A stretch of 32,726 nucleotides of DNA from Anaerolineae bacterium. GTDB lineage: Bacteria; Chloroflexota; Anaerolineae; UBA1429. The notes beneath the pieces were generated by a model that saw only the letters and a list, made by a program, of their open reading frames with translations, did not search any database and was not told the origin of the DNA. Numbering within the stretch: position 1 is the stretch's first letter; each line of letters opens with the position of its first letter. The position numbers were made by a program, and so were the translations under genes. Positions 15,059-26,348 of this stretch are shown here, piece after piece. Where the stretch lies: assembly GCA_021162655.1 (NCBI GenBank), contig JAGGYI010000150.1:1-32726 (forward strand), written 5' to 3'.

Positions 15059-15088
15059 TGAGGGCTCTTTGAGGAGCTCACTGGGAGC

Positions 15089-15147
15089 AAGGGCGCCATG
15101 GCTGGCAGAGGATCCCCTCTGCGGGTGGTGGCGCCTTTTCTCTATAT
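15089..15147 (+). terminator. Second terminator-like hairpin before ilvD
   Basis: A long two-tier hairpin. The outer stem pairs 15089-15098 (one bulged G) with 15129-15137 over 9 bp; the inner stem GCAGAGG/CCTCTGC (15105-15111 with 15116-15122) has loop ATCC; a 6x6 internal loop lies between. TTTTCTCTATATT covers the end of the outer stem and follows it. This T-tract is better than that of the first terminator. Confidence 0.6.
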
Positions 15148-15189
15148 TCGGGGATTGCCAAACGATCACAAATGAGAGGAGAAAGGGTC

Positions 15190-16872
15190 GTGAGAAGCGA
15201 TGTTGTCAAGAAGGGCATCGAGCGGGCACCACATCGTTCGCTCCTCCGGGCTCTGGGCCGCACGGATGAAGAGATCGAGCGTCCCTTTGTGGGGGTTATC
15301 AGCTCTTTTACCGAGATCGTTCCGGGGCACCTTCACCTTCGGCGCCTAGCCGAAGCGGTCAAGGCGGGCGTCTATATGGCTGGAGGTACTCCCTTTGAGG
15401 CGAATACCATTGCCGTCTGCGATGGAATCGCCATGGGGCATATGGGGATGAAGTTCTCTCTGCCTTCGCGGGAGCTCATAGCCGATTCGGTTGAGACGGT
15501 GGCACAGGCACATGCCTTTGATGCTTTGGTGCTTATTCCCGCCTGCGACAAAATCATTCCCGGCATGGTGATGGCGGCTGCTCGCTTGAATCTGCCTACG
15601 GTGGTTATCACTGGAGGGCCCATGCTGGCCGGTCAGCTTGGGGGGCAGGCGCTGGATCTAAACAGTGCCTTCTTGGCGGTGGGCGCGGCTGCCAAGGGAG
15701 AGATGGACGAGCGAGAGGTGGAGCGCATCGAGCGGGCCTGCTGCCCGGGCTGTGGTTCCTGTTCGGGCATGTTTACGGCTAATACCATGTCCTGCCTCTG
15801 TGAGGCTTTGGGCATTGCCCTTCCAGGGAATGGGGCCACTCCCGCGGTGCACGCCGAGCGCTATGCCTTGGGCAAGTTGGCCGGCATCCAGGTGATGGAG
15901 ATGTTCCGCCGGGGCATCACTGCTCGCGATATCCTCACCCCCGAGGCTTTTCACAACGCTTTTACCACTGATATGGCCATGGGAGGGTCGACGAACTCGG
16001 TGCTGCACCTTTTGGCCATCGCCCATGAGGCAGGTATCGAGTTTGATCTCCATCAATTGAATGTTTTTAGTGCCAATACCCCTCACATATGCAAGCTTTC
16101 CCCGGCAAGTGATCAGCACATTGAGGATCTTTATTACTCCGGAGGGATAGGGGCTATCCTGCATGAACTTGAGCGAGTGGGTTTGCTCAAAGGAGAGGCG
16201 CTCACGGTCACAGGGCAGACGGTTTCTGAGAATCTCAAGCCAGGCTCACGTTGGGCCCCAGATTACGCTATCGTCAATCGTCAGGTGGTGCGTACGCCTG
16301 AGGATCCTTATTCTCCTACAGGGGGGTTGACCATTCTCTTTGGCAATTTGGCTCCCGAGGGTGCGGTGGTCAAAAGCGCGGCCGTCTCCCCCAAGATGAT
16401 GCACCATTCGGGGCCGGCGCGAGTCTTTGATTCAGAGGAAGAGGCTACGGCGGCCATCCGCGCTCGCCAGTTCAAAGATGGTGATGTGATCGTCATCCGC
16501 TATGAGGGGCCCAAGGGAGGGCCGGGAATGCGCGAGATGCTCAGCCCCACTTCGTTGCTTTCAGGCATGGGGGTGGATGACCGTGTGGCGCTCATCACCG
16601 ATGGGCGCTTTTCCGGGGCCTCGCGTGGGGCGGCGATTGGGCATATCTCGCCTGAGGCGGCAGCCCGGGGCCCCATTGCGGCTGTTCAGGAGGGGGATAT
16701 CATCACGATCGATATCCCCAATCAGCGACTGGAGCTGAACGTGCCCGAGGAAGAGATTCAGCGACGCCTGGCTGCCCTTCCTCCCTTTGAGCCAAAGATC
16801 AAGGAGGGTTATCTGCGGCGTTATGCCCGTCTGGTGACCTCGGCCAGCACGGGTGCAGTGTTGGAAAGATAG
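15190..16872 (+). CDS. ilvD: Dihydroxy-acid dehydratase
   Basis: A 560-aa iron-sulfur enzyme that dehydrates 2,3-dihydroxy-3-methylbutanoate and its methylpentanoate homologue, the third common step of Val and Ile synthesis. The GTG at 15190 is chosen: GAGAGGAG lies 8-10 nt upstream and the protein then begins [19 protein letters not shown], aligning with the family N-terminus; an ATG at 15172 would lie upstream of this site. Cluster and active-site motifs are [30 protein letters not shown] and the C-terminal [17 protein letters not shown]. It is the first structural gene of the operon, after the attenuator. Expression should therefore respond to charged Ile, Val and Leu tRNA levels. Confidence 0.97.
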   Translation: MRSDVVKKGIERAPHRSLLRALGRTDEEIERPFVGVISSFTEIVPGHLHLRRLAEAVKAGVYMAGGTPFEANTIAVCDGIAMGHMGMKFSLPSRELIADSVETVAQAHAFDALVLIPACDKIIPGMVMAAARLNLPTVVITGGPMLAGQLGGQALDLNSAFLAVGAAAKGEMDEREVERIERACCPGCGSCSGMFTANTMSCLCEALGIALPGNGATPAVHAERYALGKLAGIQVMEMFRRGITARDILTPEAFHNAFTTDMAMGGSTNSVLHLLAIAHEAGIEFDLHQLNVFSANTPHICKLSPASDQHIEDLYYSGGIGAILHELERVGLLKGEALTVTGQTVSENLKPGSRWAPDYAIVNRQVVRTPEDPYSPTGGLTILFGNLAPEGAVVKSAAVSPKMMHHSGPARVFDSEEEATAAIRARQFKDGDVIVIRYEGPKGGPGMREMLSPTSLLSGMGVDDRVALITDGRFSGASRGAAIGHISPEAAARGPIAAVQEGDIITIDIPNQRLELNVPEEEIQRRLAALPPFEPKIKEGYLRRYARLVTSASTGAVLER

Positions 16873-16935
16873 ATAAGAGCTATTTTGTGTAGTTGAGCTG
16901 AGATTTATTTGGCTTGCATCGAAGGAGAGCGAGAG

Positions 16936-18618
16936 ATGAAGATGAATGGAGCCCAGATTCTCTGGGAATGTCTGGTGCGCGAAGGGGTGGACGTTGTCTT
17001 TGGCATCACTGGCGGGGCGATCATGCCCGTCTACCACGAACTACCCAAGTTCCCCATTCGCCACGTGACGGTACGCCATGAGCAAGCTGCGGCGCATGCT
17101 GCCGATGGCTATGCCCGGGCTACGGGTAAGGTGGGTGTTTGTATGTCGACCTCGGGCCCGGGGGCTACCAACCTCGTCACGGGGATCGCCACCGCCCAGA
17201 TGGACTCCTCCCCTATCGTTGCCTTTACAGGTCAGGTTCCTTCTGCGGTGTTGGGCACTGATGCCTTTCAGGAGACGGACATTACCGGCATCACAATGCC
17301 CATTACTAAACATAATTATCTTATCACTGACGTGCGCGACCTAGCTCCGGCCATCCGCGAGGCTTTTCACATTGCCAGCACAGGCCGCCCAGGGCCAGTG
17401 TTGATCGATATCACCAAGGATGTACAGATGGCCGAGATCGAATTCGAGTATCCCAAGGAGATCAACCTACCGGGCTACAAGCCCCATACCAAAGGGAACA
17501 TTCGGCAAATCCGCCAAGCGGCGCAGATGATCAATGAAGCTCAGCGTCCGTTGTTCGTCGCAGGGCAGGGAGTGCTCATCTCGGGGGCAGAGAGGGAACT
17601 GCGGGCCTTGGCGGAAAAGGCTCAGATCCCTGTGGTCACTAGCCTTTTGGGCAAGAGTGCCATCCCCGAGTCTCACCCCCTTTGCCTAGGGATGGGTGGA
17701 ATGCACGGGGAGGCCTTTGTTAACCATGCTCTGCAAGAAGCCGATCTTCTCGTTGGTGTGGGAGCACGTTTTGATGACCGGCTGACTAGCACGGCTGAGA
17801 CCTTTGCTCCCAAGGCTAAAATCATCCACATCGACATCGACCCTGCCGAGATCGGCAAGCGCATCCCCGTAGATCTGCCTATTGTGGGGGATGCCGGCAA
17901 CGTGCTTCGAGCCCTCATCCCTTTAGTGAAAAGAGCTTCGCACAAAGAGTGGCTTGCCCAGATCGATGAATGGCGGCAAGACACCTACGCTCGCGATATT
18001 CTCCTCCGTGAGACGGATGAATTTATTCCCCAGTATGTCATCCGCAACATTTGGGAAGCCACCGAGGGTCAGGCGATTATGGTTACTGACGTTGGCCAGA
18101 ACCAGATGTGGGAGGCACAGTATTACCTCCATGAGCGTCCCCGCGGCTTGATTACCTCGGGAGGTCTGGGGACGATGGGCTTTGCACTGCCTGCCGCTGT
18201 GGGAGTGGCTGTTGGCCGTCCTGGAGAACCCGTCTGGGTTGTGGCGGGGGATGGAGGTTTTCAGATGACCCTCCAGGAGTTGGCTACCGTTGTGCAGGAG
18301 AGGCTTCCGCTCAAGATTGCCATCTTGAACAATGGCTACCTGGGTATGGTGCGCCAGTGGCAGGAGCTCTTTTTCGAAAAGAATTACTCTGGTACTCCTA
18401 TCTTGGGGCCAGATTTTGCCAAGCTGGCTGAGGCCTATGGGATTCCAGGGATCACTGTGGAGGAAAAGGCCCAGGTGCCTGAGGCAATCAAGCAAGCCCT
18501 CGAGACTGAGGGGCCAATTCTCCTCGATTTTCGTATCGAGCGGGAGCACAACGTCTTCCCCATCGTTCCTGTGGGGCAGCCCATCGATAAGATGATTCGC
18601 CGTCCCATTGATAGTTAG
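16936..18618 (+). CDS. ilvB: Acetolactate synthase, large (catalytic) subunit
   Basis: A 560-aa thiamine-diphosphate enzyme. It condenses two pyruvates to acetolactate, or pyruvate with 2-oxobutyrate to acetohydroxybutyrate, the first common step of Val/Leu and Ile synthesis. The ATG at 16936 has GGAGAGCG upstream; the frame is open to 16909, but that part lies before the ribosome-binding site. The catalytic glutamate is in RHEQAAAHAADGYARATG, and the diphosphate-binding motif runs from GDGGFQM to ILNN. All three TPP-enzyme domains are present. The regulatory subunit gene follows after 16 nt, as expected for a stoichiometric pair. Confidence 0.97.
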   Translation: MKMNGAQILWECLVREGVDVVFGITGGAIMPVYHELPKFPIRHVTVRHEQAAAHAADGYARATGKVGVCMSTSGPGATNLVTGIATAQMDSSPIVAFTGQVPSAVLGTDAFQETDITGITMPITKHNYLITDVRDLAPAIREAFHIASTGRPGPVLIDITKDVQMAEIEFEYPKEINLPGYKPHTKGNIRQIRQAAQMINEAQRPLFVAGQGVLISGAERELRALAEKAQIPVVTSLLGKSAIPESHPLCLGMGGMHGEAFVNHALQEADLLVGVGARFDDRLTSTAETFAPKAKIIHIDIDPAEIGKRIPVDLPIVGDAGNVLRALIPLVKRASHKEWLAQIDEWRQDTYARDILLRETDEFIPQYVIRNIWEATEGQAIMVTDVGQNQMWEAQYYLHERPRGLITSGGLGTMGFALPAAVGVAVGRPGEPVWVVAGDGGFQMTLQELATVVQERLPLKIAILNNGYLGMVRQWQELFFEKNYSGTPILGPDFAKLAEAYGIPGITVEEKAQVPEAIKQALETEGPILLDFRIEREHNVFPIVPVGQPIDKMIRRPIDS

Positions 18619-18634
18619 TGAGAAAGGGATTGAG

Positions 18635-19162
18635 ATGAGCGCAATACCAGCAAAAGAAGGGTTTTCTCGGCGCACTCTGGTTGCCTTGATGGAAGATAAG
18701 CCAGGTGTCCTCAGCCATGTGGTGAACCTTTTTCGTCGTCGAAACTATAACATCGAGAGCCTCACTGTGGGGCATAGCGAGACACCGGGCATCTCGCGGA
18801 TGACGGTGGTCGTCTATGCCAATGATGCTGTGGTAGAACAGGTAATGAAGCAGCTCTACAAGTTGATCAATGTTGTCAAGGTGAGTGACATCTCGGACGA
18901 TGCAGCCGTCATTCGAGAGCTGGCTCTCATCAAAGTGCATGCCCCCTCCTCTGTCCGCGCGGAGATCAAGCAACTTGCTGATATCTTTCGCGCCCAGATC
19001 GTTGACGTTTCCCGTGAGTCGATGACCATCGAGATCACGGGTACCGAGGACAAGGTCGATTCCCTTATCGAGATACTTCGGCCGTTTGGCATCAAAGAGT
19101 TGACGCGTACTGGTCGAGTGGCGATGGTGCGAGGGGCTCTGCACACCAATGGGAATACCTAA
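18635..19162 (+). CDS. ilvN: Acetolactate synthase, small (regulatory) subunit
   Basis: A 175-aa regulatory subunit. The N-terminal ACT domain reads TLVALMEDKPGVLSHVVNLF...NYNIESLTVG, the site where valine binds for feedback inhibition in this family. A C-terminal ALS_ss_C domain follows (EIKQLADIFRAQIVDVS). The ATG at 18635 is chosen; an in-frame GTG at 18608 would overlap ilvB. AAAGGG lies upstream. The length is normal for the longer type of small subunit, often called IlvH in other species; the symbol choice between ilvN and ilvH is conventional. Confidence 0.95.
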   Translation: MSAIPAKEGFSRRTLVALMEDKPGVLSHVVNLFRRRNYNIESLTVGHSETPGISRMTVVVYANDAVVEQVMKQLYKLINVVKVSDISDDAAVIRELALIKVHAPSSVRAEIKQLADIFRAQIVDVSRESMTIEITGTEDKVDSLIEILRPFGIKELTRTGRVAMVRGALHTNGNT

Positions 19163-19227
19163 GAGGAGGGCAGGAAGGGTTAGAACTGGTGCCTTGGCGC
19201 CAGCGAGTTTCATACATCCATCTATAA

Positions 19228-20251
<1,024 letters not shown>

Positions 20252-20292
20252 CCCTTTTTAGTGATAGTTCTCTTGAACATGTTGATGAGCGA

Positions 20293-20314
20293 GGGCTGGC
20301 TCTGGAGTCAGCCC
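20293..20314 (+). other. Hairpin upstream of cimA
   Basis: A 9-bp stem with one G-U pair, GGGCTGGCT (20293-20301) with AGTCAGCCC (20306-20314), has loop CTGG. It ends about 6 nt before the GGGAG ribosome-binding site of cimA and lacks a T-run, so it is not a terminator. It could affect ribosome access or mRNA processing. Confidence 0.45.
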
Positions 20315-20336
20315 CCGCAGGGAGTGGGCTTTGGCT

Positions 20337-21911
20337 ATGGTGAAAAAGATCGCAGTACTCGATACGACACTACGTGACGGCTCTCAGATGGAGGGTATTT
20401 CCTTCTCTGTAAAGGACAAGTTGCGCATTGCGCAAAAGCTCGATGAGTTGGGTGTTGCCTATATCGAGGGAGGATGGCCAGGCTCGAATCCCAAAGATGC
20501 CGAGTTCTTTGCGCGGGCCAAGCATCTTGCCTGGCGGCAAGCTCGACTGACGGCTTTTGGCAGTACACGTCATGCGCAAAAGAGCGTGACAGAGGATGCC
20601 AACGTCCGGGCGTTGTTAGAGGCCGAAACTCCCGCTGTGGTGATCGTAGGCAAGTCTTCCCCCATGCAGGTTACCGAGGTTCTCCAGACTACTCTGGAGG
20701 AGAACCTGGCGATGATTCGCGAGACGGTGGCCTATGTCAAGGCTCAGGGTCGGGAGGTACTTTTTGACGCGGAACACTTTTTCGATGGCTACAAGTTGGA
20801 TGCAGCCTATGCTATCGAGACGGCTCGGGTAGCAGCAGAAGCGGGGGCCGATTGTGTCGTTCTCTGTGACACGAATGGGGGCTCCCTTCCTTCAGAAGTA
20901 GCGCGCATCGTTGCTGCTGTGCGCAAGGCTTTGCCTGGGGTAGAACTGGGCATGCATGCTCATAACGATACCGGGGTTGCTGTGGCCAATACTCTCATGG
21001 CGGTGGAGGCCGGGGCTACCCACGTGCAGGGAACAATCAATGGTTATGGTGAGCGCTGTGGGAATGCTGATCTCTGTACGGTGATTCCCAACTTGCAACT
21101 CAAGATGGGCTACCAGGCCCTGGCTAATGGTGATCTCACCCGGCTGACAGAAGTAGCCCGTTTTGTCAGCGAGATCGCCAATCTGCGACCTAACGAACAC
21201 GCTCCTTATGTAGGGCGCAGTGCTTTTGCCCATAAAGCAGGCTTGCATGTGAGCGCTCTGTTGCGGAACGTGAATAGCTATCAGCACATTGATCCGGCCT
21301 TGGTGGGCAACAAGATGCGGGTGCTTGTCTCCGAGCTCTCTGGGCGGGGGAACATTGCCCACAAGCTGGCCGAGCTGGCCTTAGAGGTGGAGCTGGACGC
21401 CGAGGAGATTCGTCGGCTGGCCCAACGAGTGAAGGAACTGGAGAGCAAGGGGTTCCAGTTCGAGGGGGCCGATGGTTCCTTTGAGCTTTTGGTGAGGCGT
21501 TCTCAGCCTGATTACAAGCCACCTTTTGTTGTTTCGGATTTCACGGTGTTGGTGGAAAAGCGCACTGATAAGGAGATCATCGCCGAGGCTACCGTCAAGG
21601 CAGAGGTAGAAGGTGCTGTGATGCATACTGCTGCCGAGGGAGATGGGCCCGTGAACGCACTGGATAGGGCGATGCGCAAGGCGCTGTTGCCTTTTTATCC
21701 CGAGTTGGACAAAGTGCAACTGACGGATTATAAAGTGCGCATCCTCGATCCGCAGTCGGCTACGGCGGCCCTCACCCGGGTGCTCATTGATGCCAGCGAT
21801 GGTCAGAGCTCCTGGACGACGGTAGGCTGCTCGGTGAATATCATCGAGGCTAGCTTCCAGGCGCTCATCGATAGTTTGGAGCTGCCGCTACTCCGGCGGG
21901 CCTCCCCTTAA
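20337..21911 (+). CDS. cimA: (R)-citramalate synthase
   Basis: A 524-aa DRE-TIM metallolyase family enzyme. It begins with VKKIAVLDTTLRDGSQMEG and continues YIEGGWPGSNPKDAEFF, segments characteristic of the citramalate synthase branch rather than isopropylmalate synthase; the metal-binding HxH is in GMHAHNDTGVA. The C-terminal LeuA-type allosteric domain (about residues 390-520) is present. It condenses acetyl-CoA with pyruvate to citramalate, the first step of threonine-independent isoleucine synthesis. ATG 20337 is listed; TTG 20331 sits closer to GGGAG and is possible. Its product would be processed by the same LeuCD and LeuB used for leucine. Homocitrate synthase-like activity is less likely given the operon. 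Confidence 0.9.
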   Translation: MVKKIAVLDTTLRDGSQMEGISFSVKDKLRIAQKLDELGVAYIEGGWPGSNPKDAEFFARAKHLAWRQARLTAFGSTRHAQKSVTEDANVRALLEAETPAVVIVGKSSPMQVTEVLQTTLEENLAMIRETVAYVKAQGREVLFDAEHFFDGYKLDAAYAIETARVAAEAGADCVVLCDTNGGSLPSEVARIVAAVRKALPGVELGMHAHNDTGVAVANTLMAVEAGATHVQGTINGYGERCGNADLCTVIPNLQLKMGYQALANGDLTRLTEVARFVSEIANLRPNEHAPYVGRSAFAHKAGLHVSALLRNVNSYQHIDPALVGNKMRVLVSELSGRGNIAHKLAELALEVELDAEEIRRLAQRVKELESKGFQFEGADGSFELLVRRSQPDYKPPFVVSDFTVLVEKRTDKEIIAEATVKAEVEGAVMHTAAEGDGPVNALDRAMRKALLPFYPELDKVQLTDYKVRILDPQSATAALTRVLIDASDGQSSWTTVGCSVNIIEASFQALIDSLELPLLRRASP

Positions 21912-22016
21912 GGGTAGGTCCCGGCCCCCTGGGCAGAGGGGTCAGAGGATTGGGAGGCCCGCCTGGAGAGGTATTGGCCTGCCCGAGAGATGGCAAAACC
22001 AGGAGGTTTTTGAGCA

Positions 22017-23606
22017 ATGGATATCGCCAAAGTTCTCATCTTTGATACAACCCTTCGTGATGGTGAGCAATCTCCCGGGGCAACTTTGCACACCGATGAA
22101 AAGGTCGAGATTGCCAAGCAGCTAGCTCGGCTAGGAGTGGACATTATCGAGGCAGGGTTCCCGGCTTCTTCACCTGGGGATCTGGAGGCTGTGAGGCGCA
22201 TTGCGCGCGAGGTCGAGGGTCCGACGATCTGTGGCCTGGCGCGTTGTGTAAAGAGCGATATTGACGCGGCATGGGAGGCCATCAAGGATGCGCCCAAGGG
22301 ACGCATTCACGTCTTTATAGCTACTTCGGACATCCACATGAAGCATAAATTGCGCATGACCCGTGAGCAGGTGATTGAGCGGACGCGAGAGATGGTCTCC
22401 TATGCGCGCTCTCTCTGTGAAGATATCGAGTTCTCGCCCGAGGATGCGGGGCGTTCAGATCCCGAGTTCCTCTATCAGGTGTTGGCTGTGGCCATCGAAG
22501 CAGGGGCGACTACGCTGAACATCCCCGATACGGTGGGCTATACCATGCCTGATGAGTTCGCCGCTCTCATTCGAGGGATTCGTGAAAATGTTCCCGGCAT
22601 CGAGAAGGCTATCATCTCTGTACATTGCCATAATGACCTGGGCTTGGCCACTGCCAACAGCTTAGCCGGGGTGCTCGCGGGAGCACGCCAGGTAGAGTGC
22701 ACTATCAATGGCTTGGGTGAGCGGGCTGGCAATGCTGCCTTGGAAGAAGTGGTTATGGCCCTCTATGTGCGGCGGCAATACTTTAACTTGACGACAAACA
22801 TCGATACCACACAGATCTATCCCACCAGCCGAATGGTGGCTAACTACACCGGCATGGCCGTACAGGCGAACAAAGCTATCGTCGGGGCCAATGCCTTTGC
22901 TCATGAGGCGGGCATCCATCAGGATGGCATCCTCAAGAATCGCCTCACTTATGAGATCATGGATGCGCAGACAGTGGGCCGTGGCGAGAGCACCTTGGTT
23001 CTGGGCAAGCATTCAGGCCGCCATGCTTTTGCTGACAAATTGGCTCAGATGGGGTATCATCTGGACGAAGAGCAGCTCAACCGTGCTTTTGCGCGTTTCA
23101 AGGAGCTGGCCGATAAAAAGAAGATCATTTCAGAGCGCGATATCGAAGCGATCGTCTCCGATGAAGTGTTCCAGCCCGAAGAGGTCTATAGCCTGGAGCA
23201 TCTGCAGGTTTCCTGTGGCGATCATGCCATCCCCACGGCTACAGTGGCGCTCAAGGGTCCTGATGGCCAGGTGATCATCGATGCGGCTCATGGCACTGGG
23301 CCGGTGGATGCTGTCTACAAGGCCATCAACCGTATTATTGGGGTGCCCAACCGGTTGACGGAATTTTCTGTCAAAGCGGTTACTGAGGGGATTGATGCTG
23401 TTGGTGAAGTGACTATCCGCATCGAGGCTGAAGCGGATGATGTGGCCAATCTTCCCGTCAACCCTCAGACGGGGAAGAAGGTCTATGTTTTCAGTGGGCA
23501 TGGGGCTAGCACCGATATTGTTGTTGCTAGTGGTCGTGCCTATATGAGCGCTTTGAACAAGCTTCTTGCCGTCAAACGGGGCAAGAATGTCCAAGCCGAT
23601 CGCTAA
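22017..23606 (+). CDS. leuA: 2-Isopropylmalate synthase
   Basis: A 529-aa enzyme that condenses acetyl-CoA with 2-oxoisovalerate, the committed step of leucine synthesis. The ATG at 22017 follows AGGAGG. Motifs are [17 protein letters not shown] (catalytic Arg and metal Asp), [11 protein letters not shown], the metal-binding HCHNDLG, and [12 protein letters not shown]. The C-terminal third (about residues 390-510) matches the LeuA dimer/regulatory domain that binds leucine. It clearly differs from the preceding cimA at the substrate-specifying segments, so the pair are paralogues with distinct roles. The 105-nt gap before it has small GC-rich hairpins but no clear regulatory element. Confidence 0.96.
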   Translation: MDIAKVLIFDTTLRDGEQSPGATLHTDEKVEIAKQLARLGVDIIEAGFPASSPGDLEAVRRIAREVEGPTICGLARCVKSDIDAAWEAIKDAPKGRIHVFIATSDIHMKHKLRMTREQVIERTREMVSYARSLCEDIEFSPEDAGRSDPEFLYQVLAVAIEAGATTLNIPDTVGYTMPDEFAALIRGIRENVPGIEKAIISVHCHNDLGLATANSLAGVLAGARQVECTINGLGERAGNAALEEVVMALYVRRQYFNLTTNIDTTQIYPTSRMVANYTGMAVQANKAIVGANAFAHEAGIHQDGILKNRLTYEIMDAQTVGRGESTLVLGKHSGRHAFADKLAQMGYHLDEEQLNRAFARFKELADKKKIISERDIEAIVSDEVFQPEEVYSLEHLQVSCGDHAIPTATVALKGPDGQVIIDAAHGTGPVDAVYKAINRIIGVPNRLTEFSVKAVTEGIDAVGEVTIRIEAEADDVANLPVNPQTGKKVYVFSGHGASTDIVVASGRAYMSALNKLLAVKRGKNVQADR

Positions 23607-23669
23607 GAGCGCTTTTCTCTTCACTTTGTAGAGGCAAAGATACATCATAGCACAAGGAGAAAGGGAACG

Positions 23670-24941
23670 TTGAGCGAATCTCTACCTATGACGATGGCTC
23701 AGAAGATTCTAGCGGCTCACGCTGGGCGCGAGAGCGTCCAAGTAGGTGAGCTCATCGACGTCAGAGTGGATTTTGTTCTAGCCAATGATATTACCGCCCC
23801 CATCGCCATTCGCGAGTTCGCCAAACTTGGTGTGGACCATGTCTTTGATCGGGAACGGATCGCCCTCGTTCCCGATCATTTTACTCCTAATAAAGACATC
23901 AAATCGGCAGAGCAGGTCAAGCTCATGCGGGAGTTTGCCCATCAACAAGGAATTGTCCACTATTGGGAGATAGGCCGAGTGGGCATCGAGCATGCGCTTC
24001 TCCCTGAGCAGGGGCTTGTTTTGCCTGGGGACGTGGTGGTTGGGGCGGATTCGCATACCTGCACTTATGGAGCAGTGGGGGCCTTTGCCACTGGCATGGG
24101 TTCCACCGATATCGCCGTGGCCATGGCTATGGGGCGCATTTGGATGCGCGTCCCCGAGACGATCAAGTTCATCTATCGAGGCAAATTGCGGCCTTGGGTG
24201 GGGGGCAAGGACCTCATCCTTTACACCATTGGCCTCATAGGAGTGGATGGAGCGCTCTATAAGGCAATGGAGTTCACTGGGCCGACGATTGAGGAGCTCT
24301 CTATGGATGGCCGCTTTACCATGGCGAACATGGCCATCGAAGCGGGGGCCAAGGCGGGGCTCTTTGCTGTCGATGCCAAGACAGAGGCCTATGTGGCTGA
24401 GAGAGCCCAGCGGCCCTATACTAGTTATTTTTCAGATCCCGAGGCAGAGTATGGGCAGGTTATCGAGATCGATGCTAGCACCATCGAACTACAGGTGGCT
24501 TTCCCTCATTTGCCCAGCAATACTCGTCCGTTGAGTCAGGTGGATCACATCGAGATTGATCAGGTGGTTATCGGCTCTTGTACAAATGGCCGTTGGTCGG
24601 ATCTCCTGCAAGCTGCCAAGATCCTTCGTGGGCGCAAAGTGCATCCCAACGTGCGCTGCATCGTTATCCCAGGTACGCAGCAGATCTATCTGCGTGCCGT
24701 TCGTGAGGGTCTGGCGGAGATTTTCATCGAGGCTGGGGCCGTGTTGAGCACGCCCACTTGTGGACCTTGCCTTGGAGGACATATGGGCGTTTTGGCAGCG
24801 GGGGAGCGTTGTGTTTCGACGACGAACCGCAATTTTGTGGGGCGGATGGGCCATGTGGAGAGTGAGGTCTACCTGGCGGGGCCGGCTGTGGCTGCTGCCA
24901 GTGCGGTGTTGGGTTACATTGGTGGGCCTGATCAGTTGTAA
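23670..24941 (+). CDS. leuC: 3-Isopropylmalate/citramalate dehydratase, large subunit
   Basis: A 423-aa aconitase-family large subunit of the shorter LeuC type seen in archaea and many non-proteobacteria. It isomerises 2- to 3-isopropylmalate and, in this operon, probably also citramalate. The [4Fe-4S] ligands are visible as [11 protein letters not shown] and [30 protein letters not shown] is the family signature. The start is taken as TTG 23670 because AAGGAG lies 10 nt upstream; the ATG at 23688 would lie too far from it. The small subunit gene leuD is separated from it by thrC. Confidence 0.95.
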   Translation: MSESLPMTMAQKILAAHAGRESVQVGELIDVRVDFVLANDITAPIAIREFAKLGVDHVFDRERIALVPDHFTPNKDIKSAEQVKLMREFAHQQGIVHYWEIGRVGIEHALLPEQGLVLPGDVVVGADSHTCTYGAVGAFATGMGSTDIAVAMAMGRIWMRVPETIKFIYRGKLRPWVGGKDLILYTIGLIGVDGALYKAMEFTGPTIEELSMDGRFTMANMAIEAGAKAGLFAVDAKTEAYVAERAQRPYTSYFSDPEAEYGQVIEIDASTIELQVAFPHLPSNTRPLSQVDHIEIDQVVIGSCTNGRWSDLLQAAKILRGRKVHPNVRCIVIPGTQQIYLRAVREGLAEIFIEAGAVLSTPTCGPCLGGHMGVLAAGERCVSTTNRNFVGRMGHVESEVYLAGPAVAAASAVLGYIGGPDQL

Positions 24942-24950
24942 GGAAAGAAT

Positions 24951-26321
24951 TTGTCGGGGGCGAGAAAAGCAGTGGATGCGGGCGAGCTAAAATGCTGGTT
25001 CCAATGTGTGCGTGGCTGTGAAGAGCGCTACTCTGTCTTTGAGGTGATTTATCACTGTCCCAAGTGTGGGGGACTGTTGGAGGTGCGCCACGATCTAGAT
25101 GCCCTAAGGGCATTGCATACGGCTGAGGAGTGGAAGCAGCTCTTTGACGCCCGCACGCGCACAAACGAGTGGCCCTATGGCAGTGGCGTTTGGGGCAAGA
25201 AGGAATGGGTCTGCCCAGAGGTACGTAACGAGAACGTCGTCTCGATGTATGAAGGGCATACAAACCTCTTTTGGGCTCAGCGCTTGGGGCAACAGATCGG
25301 TGTTGAGGATCTTTGGGTGAAGCTTTGTGGGAACAGCCATACCGGCTCTTTCAAAGATCTAGGGATGACCGTCCTGGTGAGTGTGGTCAAGCAGATGATT
25401 GCCGATGGGGCCCCTATCCGCGCCGTGGCCTGTGCTTCAACAGGGGATACTTCGGCAGCTTTGGCAGCCTATTGTGCGGCTGCGGGCATTCAGTCCATTG
25501 TCTTTTTGCCCAAGGATAAGGTTTCAGCAGCTCAGTTGATTCAACCCATCGCCAATGGAGCGATGGTGCTCGCCCTCGATACAGATTTTGATGGATGTAT
25601 GTCTATCGTCAAAGAGGTGACCAAGGATAATACCATCTATCTGGCAAACTCGATGAATTCGCTGCGCATCGAGGGGCAGAAGACGGTGGGCATCGAAATC
25701 GTTCAGCAATTCGATTGGGAGGTGCCCGATTGGATCATTATCCCCGTGGGGAACTTGGGGAATATCAGTGCTTTGGGCAAGGGGCTCCTCCTGATGAAGG
25801 AATTGGGATTGATTGACAAGCTCCCTCGTCTGGTGGCGGCGCAGTCGGCTCAAGCCAATCCTTTCTATCTTAGTTATCTGACGGGTTTCAAGAGCTTTGT
25901 TCCCATCAAGGCACAAAAGACCCTCGCCAGCGCTATCCAGATTGGTAATCCTGTAAGCTATGAAAAGGCTGTCAAGGTGATGCAGGCCTTTGACGGTATC
26001 GTTGAACAGGCCACCGAGGATGAGCTGGCCGATGCTGCCGCTCGAGCAGACCTCACAGGGATGTACGCTTGCCCTCACACGGGGGTGGCCCTGGCGGTGC
26101 TCTTTAAGTTGGTGGAGCGGGGTATCATCAGGAGCCATGACCGAGTGGTGGTCATCTCGACAGCTCACGGACTCAAGTTCACCAACTTTAAGATCGGTTA
26201 TCATGAAGGCACCTTGCCAGGCGTCAATGCTTTACGGCGCAACCCGCCTATCGAGCTCCCCCCGGATGTGGATGCCGTCAAAGAGACCATCGCTCGCGAG
26301 CTGGAAAGGCGGGGGATGTAA
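24951..26321 (+). CDS. thrC: Threonine synthase
   Basis: A 456-aa PLP enzyme that converts O-phosphohomoserine to threonine. The N-terminus has a zinc-ribbon-like [14 protein letters not shown]...YHCPKCGG segment, common in this threonine synthase group. The PLP lysine is in [12 protein letters not shown], the phosphate cup near [17 protein letters not shown], and the glycine-rich region in [16 protein letters not shown]. The TTG at 24951, only 9 nt after leuC, follows AAGGAAAG and is the likely start; a GTG at 24972 is possible. Its place between leuC and leuD is unusual. Threonine is not needed as an isoleucine precursor if CimA is active, so co-expression may balance aspartate-family and branched-chain pools. 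Confidence 0.93.
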   Translation: MSGARKAVDAGELKCWFQCVRGCEERYSVFEVIYHCPKCGGLLEVRHDLDALRALHTAEEWKQLFDARTRTNEWPYGSGVWGKKEWVCPEVRNENVVSMYEGHTNLFWAQRLGQQIGVEDLWVKLCGNSHTGSFKDLGMTVLVSVVKQMIADGAPIRAVACASTGDTSAALAAYCAAAGIQSIVFLPKDKVSAAQLIQPIANGAMVLALDTDFDGCMSIVKEVTKDNTIYLANSMNSLRIEGQKTVGIEIVQQFDWEVPDWIIIPVGNLGNISALGKGLLLMKELGLIDKLPRLVAAQSAQANPFYLSYLTGFKSFVPIKAQKTLASAIQIGNPVSYEKAVKVMQAFDGIVEQATEDELADAAARADLTGMYACPHTGVALAVLFKLVERGIIRSHDRVVVISTAHGLKFTNFKIGYHEGTLPGVNALRRNPPIELPPDVDAVKETIARELERRGM

Positions 26322-26348
26322 GAGATACGACAAAGAGGAGGATCGTCT

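Noticed and set aside
20279-20377. Short frame upstream of and overlapping cimA beginning MLMSEGWLWSQPP, considered as a second leader peptide
   Set aside because: No branched-chain codon run, no ribosome-binding site, no terminator to control, and it overlaps cimA coding sequence; probably chance.
21912-22016. cimA-leuA gap considered as a T-box leader because of GGGTAGGTCCCGG
   Set aside because: Too short for a T-box, the conserved T-box sequence is not matched, and no specifier stem or terminator follows.
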